A stretch of DNA of 64,000 nucleotides. It comes from Acanthosoma haemorrhoidale. Taxonomy: Eukaryota > Arthropoda > Insecta > Hemiptera > Acanthosomatidae. A program made the translations under genes and the position numbers. Position 1 is the stretch's first letter, and every line of letters begins with the position of its first letter. This document shows positions 10,845 through 20,699 of the stretch, in pieces. The stretch covers positions 56,689,239 to 56,753,238 of the forward strand of contig OV884012.1 of the NCBI GenBank assembly GCA_930367205.1, in the 5' to 3' direction. A model generated the notes under the pieces. The model did not search any database. It worked only from the letters and a program-made list of their open reading frames with translations, and had not been told where the DNA came from.

Positions 10845-11010
10845 AACGTTCACGCCATATATATATGAGTGTAAGTTGCGGCAATGTTAAGCCTAATACC
10901 ACATAGCCTAAGGTAAACAAACCCTTAACGTGTGTATAGAGGATCAGGAGGAGAATAAAGCCAGTTATAAAACAAACCATCACATTATATCATCTACCTC
11001 CTTTTTCATT
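10845..11010 (+). mobile_element. LTR-like segment related to the one at 5750-5974
   Basis: A TATATATATGAGTGTAAGTT stretch, a GGAGAATAAAGCCAGTTA block (about 10950-10970) and a following CTACCTCC pyrimidine run parallel the LTR end before the tRNA-Phe primer site. This suggests a solo or 3' LTR remnant of the same or a sister family. No primer-binding site follows it. Boundaries are approximate. Confidence 0.4.
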
Positions 11011-11068
11011 CTTTTTTCTCGATCGTCTACAGCTGGGAGACGATTACTTATACATACATACATATATA

Positions 11069-11368
11069 TGTAAGACAATTATTGAAGGTGGGGTGAATAA
11101 ACTGAAATCAGTTTCTCTGTGAACAAAGTTAGCAATTTTATTCACTATATATTATATTATAACAATTATTAATATTGATTTACACAATCTTACCTGTAAA
11201 CAAAGAAAGGACAATTACAGCTTATAACTATCCATTCTCTATTCACACTATTTACATGTTCTGTTACCTCACATAACCTTCTCTATCTGATAACTGCTGC
11301 TCCATCTGGTGTCAGCCAGTGGAAGCAGCACGGCAAATTCAAATTAAAGAGAGGACACTTTCATTACA
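11069..11368. mobile_element. Putative solo LTR (TGTAA...TTACA) inside a TA tract
   Basis: A 300-base block begins TGTAAGAC and ends TTTCATTACA, giving TG/CA termini with a TGTAA/TTACA inverted pair. It is flanked on both sides by TATATA. This is the same architecture as the better supported pair at 29102-29688 and 39487-40143, although the internal sequence differs. No coding potential is seen. Only one copy is present, so the call is structural. Confidence 0.45.
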
Positions 11369-11739
11369 TATATATATATATAACTTAAGCTCCGGGCAGC
11401 ATCAGTACTCAACCTTAATCCCCGAACGTCGGGATGTAAACATCCCGAATGTAAATATACAGGGTTATTGACTCGAAATAAACAGTCTAGTTCTAACTTT
11501 CAAGCGTGTTGTTTCTCTTGTACCTTTTTTCCCTTTGTTTTTGAATCCTAAAGCCGATAAGCATTAACTTATATACACCTTCCTACATGAAAGTGATTTT
11601 AAAATGATTTATCAAATGAATAGTGCGTGTTTCCACCTGGTTCCTACACGAAATATAATTTTAAATATTGAAATTTTATTTGAAATTCAAAAGGTCGGTT
11701 GATGTTCAACTTATTTGCTGTCCCCCATAGCTATGTTTC

Positions 11740-12075
11740 ATGAACTTGGAAGGGATGAGTACGAGAATGTAAGGTATAATCAGATCGTTATGAAGGGTTT
11801 TGTTGCTGACGTAATAAGGGGCATTTACTATTGTTCTCAGGACTTTTGATTGAAAGGATTGGAAGGATGTTCGACTTTTTTGCTGTCCCCCATAGTTCTA
11901 TTCCGTACGTCCAGATTGGCTTAAGTATAACTTTGTATATTAGTAATTTATTTTCTATTGAGAGATGGTATGTCCTTCGAAGTAGTCTGTACAGTTGTCC
12001 AAAACGTCCGTTTAGTTCTTGTATTTTTAGCCACGTAAGTGGGTTCCAGATTGCAGCAATGCTCGATCTCATCAA
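11740..12075 (-). pseudogene. Post-RT segment of LINE family B copy 1
   Basis: The frame gives KIQELNGRFGQLYRLLRR, HLSIENKLLIYK and ILKPIWTYGIELWGTAKKSN. This is the diagnostic jockey-clade stretch ('ENKLLIYK.ILKPIWTYGI.LWGTAS.SN') that follows the RT palm. After a frameshift, NAPYYVSN-like codons and DLIIPYI are readable down to about 11745. The equivalent region of copy 2 is at 15610-15890. Confidence 0.85.
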
Positions 12076-12099
12076 GGTGTTTTCGAAGGTTATGGGATG

Positions 12100-12510
12100 C
12101 TATCGGGGGTCTGAGTGGGATGACAAGACTGGAGCGTCATCTGCAAAATTAGCCACTAATGGAATGTTTCCAGAGGAGAGGAAAGTGCGTCGTTCGGATA
12201 ATGCAATTATATATGTAGATTAGGAAGATCATGGCTTTAGCAGGAAGTTAATTGAGAGTTTGAGGAGTAAGGAGATAATATCCAGGGGATTTTTGGTAAG
12301 GTACGTTTTCCAGAAGGTATTTGACCTCAGAGGGATTAACGGCTTTTGGTGGAAGTGAGAGAGGTATAGGTGAAGTGGGGAAATATTCAACAGTTGTACT
12401 GTGACTATGGTTTTGATAAGAAAGGTGAGGTATGAAAGAATGGATAAGATGCAGAGCAAATTCTTCTGACCTAACCCCATCCGAAGCAGCCCAGAACCCA
12501 TCATCACAAC
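12100..12510 (-). pseudogene. RT finger region of LINE family B copy 1, fused across a deletion
   Basis: A minus-strand frame reads PPKAVNPSEVKYLLENV, then KSPGYYLLTPQ, IYNCIIRTTHFPL and WKHSI. This is the start of a jockey RT ('P.KA..PSEV...I..L..KKAPGYD', then 'FP..WK'). About 40 codons further, an HNLRKHLDEIEHCCN stretch belongs to the region after the FADD box. The block between them (YRPIS, LPQGS, FADD) is missing, which identifies a deletion of a few hundred bases near 12110-12180. Confidence 0.75.
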
Positions 12511-12920
12511 GGAGTGGGTGTGAAACAGGATGATACTTCAGGATTTTTTTTAGTTACATTCCACAGGAAGTTATCCCTGGTCAGTAGAGAGGAGAGGTGG
12601 GAATTGAAAGAATCGGAACGGAAGGATGCCAATTGCCGCTATACCAATCTGGAGTAATGATTGTACGAGCGGCGATCAGCAGGATGCTGGGATATTTCCC
12701 CCACCGTTCTGGAGTGGCGTCTGGATTGGATCAGGTCCTTAAGATGCTGAGTTAAACGATTATGATTGTGAATTTTTGGATGACGGTGGGGTGACAAAGT
12801 CTCCCAAGCCGACCTCTTGACCAGAGTAGTAAAAGAATGCACTTCACCGTCTAGGTCTTGGGATGTTTTCAGGGATACTTTAAGGTCTAATAAACCTGTA
12901 AGAAGCTGGCGGAAGTGGCC

Positions 12921-13450
12921 CTAATTGCCTGGGACCCTAATAAGTGAAGAAGGAGGCAGTTTGTGAATTGGTATCAGGGAAATGGTTAATAATAAAGGGC
13001 TATGATCGGAGCAGAGGTCATTGAGGTACGCGAGTAAACAGTTTAGTGTTTCTAAACTGTTGTAGAAGAAGAAGTCAAGGAGATCTGGATTTCGGTTGGG
13101 ATCTGATGGCCAATAGGTGGCTGTGTCAGGAGAGATCGTGGAGCAATGTTCCCATTTGAGTACAGACGGCAAACCACGTCCTCTTGTATTCGTGGATCTT
13201 GACCCCAGTGTTGGTGCTACGCATTAAAGTCCCCACCCACAAGGAAACGATGCCTAATGGAGTCTAGAAAAGAGATGAATTGCGAATGGGAAATGGATTT
13301 ATTGGGCAGTACACTAATGCTAGAGTAAGGAGGGAAGTGAAGGTGCTGATTGACACTGCAGTGGACTGAAGGAAATCATGTACTACCAAAGGAAGTATAT
13401 GATGAGAAATGGAGTTAAGAACAATGGCTGCGGTACCTGCATGAGCTCTT
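12921..13450 (-). pseudogene. APE-type endonuclease domain of LINE family B copy 1
   Basis: The minus-strand translation contains GTAAIVLNSISHHILP near the top, LASVYCPIN, then VGGDFNA (13220-13237 region) followed after a stop by HQHWG, then ATYWPSDPNRNPDLLDFF, and finally SDHSP at 12996-13010. These are the GGDFNAKH.HWG, TYWP.DP.R.PDLLDFF and SDHSP signatures of jockey endonucleases, which nick the target DNA to prime reverse transcription. The catalytic Asp/Asn of GDFNA and the His of SDH are still encoded, but at least one in-frame stop and a frameshift break the domain. Confidence 0.85.
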
Positions 13451-13494
13451 CTATATGGGTGATCAGTTCAATAAGTCTGGTTCTGTCAAACGGT

Positions 13495-13562
13495 CCAATA
13501 AGGCAGAATGTAATTTTATTATAATAAAGCTGTTTAAAAAAAAAATAAATAAAAAAAAGATT
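13495..13562 (+). repeat. Partial LINE 3' tail (family of 16.3, 49.5 and 55.5 kb) with A-rich end
   Basis: The string AAGGCAGAATGTAATTTTAT, then AATAAAG and an A-rich run, matches the end of the tail seen complete at 55514-55605. It faces right although the adjacent family-B LINE faces left, so it is a separate, severely 5'-truncated insertion. Confidence 0.6.
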
Positions 13563-13969
13563 ATTCTAAACCACAGGGGACTTGGAAGAAGCGGTTTGAA
13601 AGGTAGGACTGTAGAGTTAGGAAAAGGGTCTGTGGTAAATATCTTTTGCGCTTTTTGAGCGAACCTTCGTGCCAAACCCTGTCAAAAAATTAATTTAATA
13701 GAGCTCAAATTTAATTACTATACAACGATACATGTATCTTTGGCGTGGAATGTTCATTTGCAGGCTGACTGGTGCTCCTAAAAAGAAATTCTAGCCAGTA
13801 AAGACGGGTCGGGACCAAGCTCTCGGGAGAGGTGATAACAGAATGCTGGGGACAATAGACTCAGCAAAAGATGAAAATGCCCGGGTACAACAGACTGATT
13901 TAAACCTTCACCCCCACTCATACCTGTTTGTTTTTTTCGTAACCCCCTTTATTTATTTATTATAAATTA

Positions 13970-14560
13970 AATATATACAATTTATATATATATTGAGCTA
14001 TTGTGGGCTTCTTTTACTACAATACTAACATACATAGTAAGCAGTTTTTATAAACTAACAAATATGGGATTACACTCAAAAAATTAAACGATGTTAAAGG
14101 ACCAGATACACGTAGTCTTTGGATTACAAAGGGACCTACAACAATCACACGGCTAACTTTAAACTAACTTAAACCTAACATTTTCCCACCTCGACTGCCT
14201 GTTTCCATTAATGGGGAAACGGAGAGGGGGAAATCGTGTTAAACACATGGCTTGTTAAATATTGCAGCAAATCAAATAATTTTATGTGTCTACGGCAAAT
14301 CAATTCATTGACCGAAGGCAGATAAGTCTACGCGCAGTTAGTGGGCGATTCCTCCAATCCTGGTGTGTAGTTGCACCACTTTCATGAGTAGCCTATCACT
14401 TTGCTGTCAGTTCCGTCGGATGACTATAAAGTGGTGCAGCGTTCAGCCTGAACAAGCCTGAGTATGCACTTGTATATAATCATCTTGAGGTGCAGAGATA
14501 GAATGGTGGATGTCAGCAAGTGTGTGAGCCGCTAAGACTTCATGCTTACTTATTTCTTCA
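13970..14560 (-). mobile_element. LINE family A copy 2, 3' end only
   Basis: Reading leftward from 14560, the sequence matches the post-RT region of copies 1 and 3 at moderate identity: GCATACTCAGGC near 14460, GATGACTATAAAG-type block, then ATGAAAGTGGT near 14385. Below 14240 lies the family-A 3' UTR, marked on the minus strand by GGAAACAGGCAGTCGAGG followed by a GGTTTAAGTTAG run, comparable to 47030-46975 and 61806-61865. No open frame survives. The left boundary near 13970 is uncertain. Confidence 0.6.
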
Positions 14561-15250
14561 TATTTGTTCATTCCATATTTTTCCTTCTTGAATGAGAATA
14601 TTACTCAGTCTATTTTTCAGGCGTTGATTGTACCTGTCACTTCTGGGTGGGCAAACTATTTTATTGCAAGCTGGCGTATAAACCACCAAATTGGTTTAGT
14701 ACCCTGCCTTTTAACTCCCTTGTTGGGTCGGGGAGAGGGGGGCTTTTTTAGGGCCCTCTGCGTAATTGTCGTGCCTGTGTCAACAACTCATTTGTATAAG
14801 GTCAGGAAAAACTGTCTTTTGTCGGTCAAAATCTAGAAATTATCCCGTGGCCATATTATTATTTATTTTTAGTTGGTTGATATATCAAGATGAGAGCTCT
14901 TATGCCTTAGCATATGTATTGATCTCCAGCACTGAAAATCTACAATTATAATTGCTTATCTTTCAAATTTTATTATTCCTGACTTTATATTTCAGGTCGG
15001 GTAACACCCTATGATCTGGTGCCTTGTTCAAAATGTTATATCCCATTCTTCACAATTTTGGTACCCTACTTTTCTGAAGAAGTTAAAACCTATCACCGTC
15101 GTTATTTCTTATTATAACAAGCCAACATTTGGTAAAATCGAAACGAAACCGGTTTTTGAATGTTTACATTAAGGTATGTATTTATTTATATATGAAAATT
15201 GCTCTATAATAATAATATAATTCATGTTAATAATAGAGCCTTAATTTTTT
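14561..15250. other. Stretch without a supported gene
   Basis: Open frames at 14564-14836 and 14766-14951 (plus) are short, hydrophobic and unrecognised. The sequence runs directly into the family-B LINE at 15255. Confidence 0.4.
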
Positions 15251-15257
15251 TTCATAA

Positions 15258-15745
15258 TGTCTCTTTTCTTTTTATCACCTCCTGGGTCCCATCCTCTATA
15301 ATCTATACTCTGCTGATGTCCCGTCTACCACCAATACCTTCTTGGCAACATTTGCAGATGACAATCTAATCCTGTCAACCCATGATATAGGATCCCAAAA
15401 CCTTCAAAAACACCTTGATGAGATCGGGTATTGGTGCAGCAATAGCGAATCCAAGTCAATAAAACAAAATGTTCCCACATAACCTTTACCCTCTGCCGTG
15501 AGTCCTGTCCGCTAGTCTTTTTAAATTCGATGCCTCTCCCTGCGTCTGAGACAGTACGGTATTTAGGCTTCCATCTCGACAAAAGACTGACATGGAACCC
15601 ACACACGAAACTAAAAATACAAGAACTAAACATACGCTTTGGACAACTGTACAGATTACTTCGAAGGACTTCCCATCTCTCAATAGAAAATAAACTACTT
15701 ATTTACAAGTTATGCTTAAGCCAATCTAGAGATACAGAATAGAGC
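15258..15745 (+). pseudogene. RT palm and thumb of LINE family B copy 2, FADD present
   Basis: A clean frame gives GPILYNLYSADVP, then LATFADDNLILST, with the FADD codons at 15351-15362, then NLQKHLDEI. After a frameshift, SETVRYLGFHLDKRLTW and HLSIENKLLIYK follow (15545-15705). This is the jockey RT order: motif B, motif C, the YLG..LDKRLTW motif and the post-RT region. Copy 2 ends the KLLIYK stretch with LCLSQSRDTE where the family has ILKPIWTYG, showing a frameshift near 15708. Confidence 0.85.
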
Positions 15746-16210
15746 TATGGGGGACAGCAAAAAAGTCGAACATCAAGCGAATCCATTCCTTTCAATCAAA
15801 CGTTCTGAGAACAATAGTAAATGCCCCTTATTACGTCAGCAACAAAACCCTTCATAATGATCTTAAGATACCCTACATTCTTGAACTCATGCCTTCCGAA
15901 TTCATGAAATTCCATTTCAATCTATCCATTTCTCCTAATCCCGTAGCACAGTCATTGCACTCCTCCACTCATCCCCATAATCCTCCTCGGAGACTGAAAC
16001 GGCAGTGGCGGGACAGTGGAAGTCCTGGAAATGGCCAGTTTCTCCAAACATGTCCTGAGCGTATGTGGCTCTCGCGCTCTTCGTCAGCCTCCATTGGATC
16101 GTATCCGATGACGTGGCTTACGCAGGGGCGTGGGAGACTATCCAAGACTCCGCTTCCTCTTTCGCATGCGAGGGAGGTAACAACCATGTGGACTTGGGAG
16201 GCCCCAGGGC
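15745..16210 (+). pseudogene. C-terminal region of LINE family B copy 2
   Basis: The remnants 'YGG/WGTA-KKS', NAPYYVSNKTLHND (about 15815-15860) and IPYILELMPSEFMKF (around 15868-15910) continue the jockey ORF2 to its C-terminus, across frameshifts. After 15910 the open frame is Ser/Pro-rich and no longer informative. Confidence 0.65.
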
Positions 16211-16213
16211 TGT

Positions 16214-16287
16214 TTGTAAATATTGTATGAATGAGCGAGTGAATGATGAATTGTAAATATTGTATGAATTAGCGAGTGAATGATGAA
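16214..16287. repeat. 37-base tandem duplication in the LINE 3' UTR
   Basis: Two adjacent 37-base units starting TTGTAAATATTGTATGAAT (16214-16250 and 16251-16287) differ at about one position. A third partial unit begins the canonical tail at 16288. The first 20-odd bases of the tail were apparently amplified in tandem. Confidence 0.85.
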
Positions 16288-16385
16288 TTGTAAATATGGT
16301 ATTAATGAGAACATTTATCTCAATTGCTCATTGCCTATTAAGTACTAAGGCAGATTGTAATTTTCATAATAAAGTTGTTTATAGT
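16288..16385 (+). repeat. Shared LINE 3' tail, copy T1
   Basis: The tail reads TTGTAAATATGGTATTAATG, then a TTGCCTATTAAG stretch, GGCAGATTGTAATTTT and AATAAAG. It matches 55514-55605 (T3), 49481-49575 (T2) and, partly, 13495-13562 (T4). Here it closes a family-B jockey LINE; at 55.5 kb it closes a LINE with a different C-terminus. Confidence 0.75.
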
Positions 16386-17852
16386 TATTGGCATTTGTTT
16401 TACGGATATAGTTACATTTCGCGTTTTTTTTTCTAATGTCAAACTGGTTGGCCTCCTTTCTAAAATGTATTTTGTCTAGCTGGAACAAGTTACTCACCAA
16501 GGCCAGTGCGAGCAGACGAAGTCCCCTTATTCAGGGTTCCTATTTAATGAGTATGCGAATCTTCTCCCTATGCTAATATTTTATGAAATTCTGAAGCGAT
16601 GTGGCGCCGATAACAGACTATAGGTACAACCTAGGATTACCAAAATAGCATAAAACAGCGACCAAATAAACAATAATAAACAGTACAGTTACTAAAATAA
16701 CTCTACCTTGGTCTTTCTGTTCCTGGGAAACTTGCATATATCGATGGCTTACTCATAGAACTGCTAAATGACATGTCGGAAAATACGAAAGTGCTAAGCT
16801 CAAAGGACTCAGTTATCATTGGTGTTAAGTGTGAAAAGATTGTAATGTTCTACATCAATTTGTACAAACAGAATATATAATTGATAACTTGTAATTTTCC
16901 TAAAATAGCAAACCTTTAGTTGTATTTTTCAGAAAACACGTTTCGATTAGCACTTCTGTGAAGTAAGCGATCGATTATCCTGGTAAAAGCTTTTCATTTA
17001 TCCAAGAAATTATATTCATCTCTCCGTGGTAGTGCAATTCTTATCAAACGATTCCAGAATTTCCTAAAGCATAAGTTGTTTTTATGGTTCCGACGAGAGA
17101 TGAAAACATTCTGTTCTGACCATAGTAAATATCTCGTAGATTAAAAACAACAACAATATAGCTGTTTTTAAAAATAACTATTCAATATCATTGGTTCTGA
17201 CTACATAGGTAACACATTCAGTTCTTGTCACCCATAAACTATTAATCCAATGAGAATGGGCTTGTCTGGGGCCCACACAATCTCAAGGGAGAAAATAGGT
17301 ACCTATTTGAAAAAAAAAATTAATGAATCTGGTAGTAGAGGCAGGGGGGTTTTCATTGGGATAAAAATCTTTAAAATACCAAGAGTGTTAAATAATACGT
17401 GAGGGGATAGTTGGTGTGCAATATTTTGTAGTGGAGGATTACATTATTAAATTAAGTATAGGCTTGAGTTGTTTATATATATATTTTATGGGAATTTTGT
17501 CTACGTGGAAATATACTCATGTTTCATAAACAAAAAAAAAAATGTTTCAAAACAATTACTTCCCTGAGTGAATTCGTCGTATAAAAACTGAAATACTAAA
17601 TATTGGGATGCTTAATTATTGATACCGGCCCTTTATTACCTGTTCCAATGAACATTAAACCAAGCAAATGGCTATGACTATAATATAGAGTGGGAACTTG
17701 CAACCCACTAGCAATAAATGTTCACTTCACTTATATAATGTTTCCATTTTCAAATAGAAGCGTTGGTGTAATAGAAATTGTAATTGATTGGAAACTGTGG
17801 TCTTTATATTTATTTTACCCTGCCACCATGAGAAATTTATTAAACTCTATAT
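16386..17852. other. A+T-rich stretch without recognisable features
   Basis: No open frame of note and no motif seen on either strand. Confidence 0.5.
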
Positions 17853-18084
17853 AGTTAAATGCTGACACAGTTCGCTATCAGCTCACTATCACATTGCTGA
17901 CCACTGTCCTTCTCCTATCCTATATATGAGCCTCCTCGCTTAGAGATAAGCAATCCCCTTCTGTGATTCCATTCAGTACATTCATTTAGTAGCTTAGCCA
18001 TTTAATATTTTATTTGTACTTAGTGTAGTGTAAATCAATAAAGTTCTTTTTAAAATGTTCTACAGCTTTATAGTTGCTTTAATT
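17853..18084 (+). mobile_element. LTR of an errantivirus-like Ty3/gypsy element
   Basis: The segment starts AGTTAAATGCTGAC directly after TATAT and ends TTTAATT at the primer site. Insect errantiviruses (the gypsy/17.6/297 group) have LTRs beginning AGT and ending in AATT or AACT rather than TG...CA, and integrate at TATA-like targets, so the termini fit that group. A TATATATGAGCC stretch (about 17921) could be the promoter, and AATAAAG at about 18038 the polyadenylation signal. A second, diverged LTR of the same type lies at 62117-62425. The length is about 230 bases. Confidence 0.65.
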
Positions 18085-18101
18085 GACGCCCGAACAGGGA
18101 C
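18084..18101 (+). other. Primer-binding site resembling that for tRNA-Lys
   Basis: TGACGCCCGAACAGGGAC differs by one base from TGGCGCCCGAACAGGGAC, the complement of the 3' end of animal tRNA-Lys. It abuts the LTR end, so it marks the start of minus-strand synthesis. The mismatch at the third base may be decay. Confidence 0.8.
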
Positions 18102-18394
18102 CTGAGGGCATTTCAGACAACCGAGATTTTATTCGATTATAGACAATCCATAGAACTCAACTGTCTTTCTCTTACCAGAAGAACGTCGCTGTGGAGCAAG
18201 GGCTCAACAAACCGACTTTAAGAAGGAACTGCCAATATTTTTAAAATATCCAACGCTCAGGTCAGAAAACATTGGCAACTACCAGAGCTGTAAGAAGCCT
18301 TAGAAGGGACCTCTTAGACGAAGAACTCTACACCAGGGTATGAAAACAAGCTTGTATTAAATTTAATTTTTATTTTTTATTTTATATATTATAT

Positions 18395-18955
18395 ATGTCT
18401 TTAGTCGATAGACTTAAATCTATTAGAAATATTTCAAACGAAACAAACGTAGAAATAGAAGAGTAAGAAATGCAAAAATCGCGACCTTTGACAAAAACTT
18501 TGCCTCAGTTATAGACTTACTTGAATTCCTTTGACAACATTACCAAGACAATCGGTCAATTTGCCAACTAGCCCGAAAAATTTCCAATGCGAAACCTAGA
18601 CATAACGAAAGCCCTATTGAATACATTGAACGACTACAAATAAAACGATGTGACTTATACTCTAGAATCTACACAGACAACGAAATACGCGACAAAGATC
18701 AGGAAATCGCGCGTTACGACAATGACATTAGTCAAGAAGCCGTTAAAAACTTACATCCGACTATAGCAAATTTTTTTACAACATATACAATACAGAACTT
18801 TAAATGGCGTTTATAATATTTTAAGAAAAGAAGCTTCATTTGTGGTAGAGCAAGTACACGGGAACCGAATATTCAATAAAGATGCGTCTGAAGAAAAACC
18901 TAGACAACAATATAATAATAATAAACAATTTATAAGACCACAACAACAATAATGT
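18395..18955 (+). pseudogene. gag relic of the errantivirus-like element
   Basis: An ATG at 18395 opens MSLVDRLKSI..., then a frameshift leads into a long capsid-like stretch (18480-18805) with LLEFL, QHYQDNRSI, SPIEYIERLQ and LHPTIANFF motifs, interrupted by one TGA after LLEFL. These match the gag of gypsy-type insect elements, which lack CCHC knuckles and end in an Arg/Gln/Asn-rich tail. A PRQQYNNNKQ stretch at about 18898-18930 fits that. No protease or pol follows; the relic ends near 18955. Confidence 0.7.
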
Positions 18956-18960
18956 AGAAT

Positions 18961-19016
18961 TACTTGAATTCCTTTGACAACATTGCCAAGACAATCGGTC
19001 AATTTGCCTTATAGTT
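18961..19016 (+). repeat. Second copy of a gag segment joined to LTR-end-like sequence
   Basis: About 50 bases at 18961-19010 are nearly identical to 18518-18567 in gag (TTGAATTCCTTTGACAACAT core, one A/G difference). They continue as CTTATAGTTGCTTT, which copies the LTR end at 18067-18080 rather than gag. This is a rearranged junction within the same family. Confidence 0.75.
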
Positions 19017-19690
19017 GCTTTGATTATATAATTAGTCATTTTGATAGTGGCATTGATAGGTGATTTTTTTTTCGAAAATGCCATATTGGATAGAAATTGA
19101 ATAATAAAGTAATATGCTATACAACTTTCCTTGTTGCCATTTTAGGTTCACTCCTAAAACATAACCTTCTACTTGAGCAACTCCTCATGCATATCTAAAA
19201 TATAAATAGCCATAACTAATTGCTTGGCAAACGCTCTGGAAGAGCCATTAGCTCGGATACCGTCCGTCCACAGGCGTTGAGCAGGAGGGCACGGTGGAGT
19301 ACCCCACATATCTCTCTCACTAATAGACACTTTGCAGTAGCACTGTGTGGAAATTGTGGGGCCCTCGACCCCCATTCCCCCTACAGGGGCAATTCGGTTT
19401 TATTACTAGAGAGAACCAACGCTGCTATGGTGCGGTAGGTGTTTTCTAGTGCAAGTGTGTCTAAGGGCCTGGTGAAGGCGATTTTAGCCTTAGATTTCCT
19501 AACGTTTAAGTTTTTTTCGATTGAAGATAAAATTATTTGTAGTCAATTCGAATATCTTTTTATTTATTTATTTTTCGTATCTATTTATGAGGGTTGTACT
19601 AAGTTAACTAATGAAACACTTAAAAACTACTTAACTATTCGTTAGCTACATACTCAGGGGTTATACCAGGAACAGCTTAAATTGCTAAGA
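19017..19690. other. Unassigned stretch with a G+C-rich patch
   Basis: Bases 19200-19440 are clearly G+C-richer than their surroundings. A minus-strand frame there (19169-19375) resembles the post-RT region of an R1-type LINE only very loosely, so no product is assigned. Confidence 0.35.
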
Positions 19691-19975
19691 CCACCAAAGA
19701 AGGACTCAATATCTCCATGGTTTGACGCTGAGATATGAAGAATCTCAGGCCAAGATTCAGCAAGTAACGAGGAGGGATGTTGAAATGTAAAGACAGAAGA
19801 GGCGAATGGAAAATAATTGAACTACTTAGGGAAAATAAGCACTATAGATAATTCTTCAGAGCAGTTAATAGAAATAGAAAATCGTTTAAGACAAAATCTA
19901 CTTACTCCCTGATTGAGGACGGAAAGCATTAACTGAACAATTAGAAAGTGATTGGGAGAGTTTGGTTTGCATTGG
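19691..19975 (+). pseudogene. Possible LINE endonuclease-RT linker fragment
   Basis: A frame with SISPWFDAEI is followed, after shifts, by LRENKHYR and FRAVNRNRKSFK. This recalls the 'PWFD.E......Y...R....' linker between endonuclease and RT in several insect LINEs. The match is short, the frame is broken, and it stops just before the Tc1-like block at 19980. Confidence 0.3.
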
Positions 19976-19979
19976 TACC

Positions 19980-20480
19980 AACAGGAGACACAATCGGAAG
20001 TAGGTAAGCACTTGTCTATCAGAGAACCGAAACTGGGAATTAGTAATGTTTAGTGACGAGTCAAAATTCTGTTTATTGAGTGATAACAGACGTTTATTTC
20101 TTAAGCCAAAACTCACCTAACTAATGACAACATACAGTGATGGTGGTGTAATGAAATGGGGTGGAACAACTCGGAACTCTCATACTCACCTGCAAATTTT
20201 ATAGGGCATATTAAATTAATGAAGGGATGAAATTGTTTGGGAGTCATCATTGGCCAACAATTGGTTTTACTTGAAGAGTATGCCTATCCTCTTGGTAGGA
20301 TATGTGTTTTTCAAGAAATTCATGATCTTGGTATTACCCCTGCCAAAATTATCACCTGAACTAAACCTTGTTCAACAATTTAAAAGGTGCCTTAACAATC
20401 ACCTACCCAGCCCTATCCTAGGAACCAGGGAGAGCTGTCAAAACGCTATAATGTTACTCTAGAGATAAATTACATAAGAG
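19980..20480 (+). pseudogene. Decayed Tc1/mariner-type transposase (second relic)
   Basis: The frame gives a FSDESKF block (about 20053-20073), where the family has the first catalytic Asp in 'FSDES.F'. This is followed by DGGVMKWGG (about 20130-20160), equivalent to 'GGGSVMVWG', and, after stops and shifts, SPELNLVQQFKRCL (about 20349-20390), equivalent to 'SPDLNPIE..W..LK'. Order and spacing fit a Tc1/mariner transposase. The second Asp block (QDNA.PH) is not readable. The family differs from the copy at 3.5 kb. Confidence 0.7.
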
Positions 20481-20699
20481 GTGGGTTCTATCGGTTTGAT
20501 TATGAAAAACATTGATGAAGCTGTGGAGAGAACAAGAGTAAAATGCATCAGGTACAGTACAGGCAACGGTCAAAAGAAACAAGAAAAAATTACTGAAGAC
20601 ATTTTCAACAAAATTCGTTAAATTTTTTTGTTTGCAATTGTAAATTATATTTGATGGTGATCACATAAACATGGTGAATGTACTAGTAGAACGGAAGAG

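Larger units (their letters stand above)
11690..13450 (-). mobile_element. Jockey-clade LINE, family B copy 1 (endonuclease plus deleted RT)
   Basis: Read on the minus strand from 13450 down, the element shows an APE-type endonuclease, then RT fingers (about 12500-12230), then a direct jump to post-RT sequence (12150-11740). The palm with the FADD box is absent, so an internal deletion removed it. Family B also appears at 15.26-16.39 kb and 61.35-61.81 kb. A roughly 40-base block containing TTTGCTGTCCCCCATAG occurs at both 11710-11735 and 11878-11898, a local direct duplication of the post-RT segment. All frames are interrupted. Confidence 0.85.
15255..16385 (+). mobile_element. Jockey-clade LINE, family B copy 2, 5'-truncated
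   Basis: The element starts within the RT palm and runs through the post-RT region to a 3' UTR with an AATAAAG signal (about 16367). It is the same family as the minus-strand copy at 11.69-13.45 kb and retains the FADD box missing there. Several frameshifts break the reading frame. The 3' UTR contains a 37-base tandem duplication and a tail shared with other LINEs in the window. Confidence 0.85.

Noticed and set aside
19169..19438. Possible R1-type LINE fragment on the minus strand in a G+C-rich patch
   Set aside because: Residue pattern only loosely like 'R.L..C.AYRT.S..A'; no second motif to support it.
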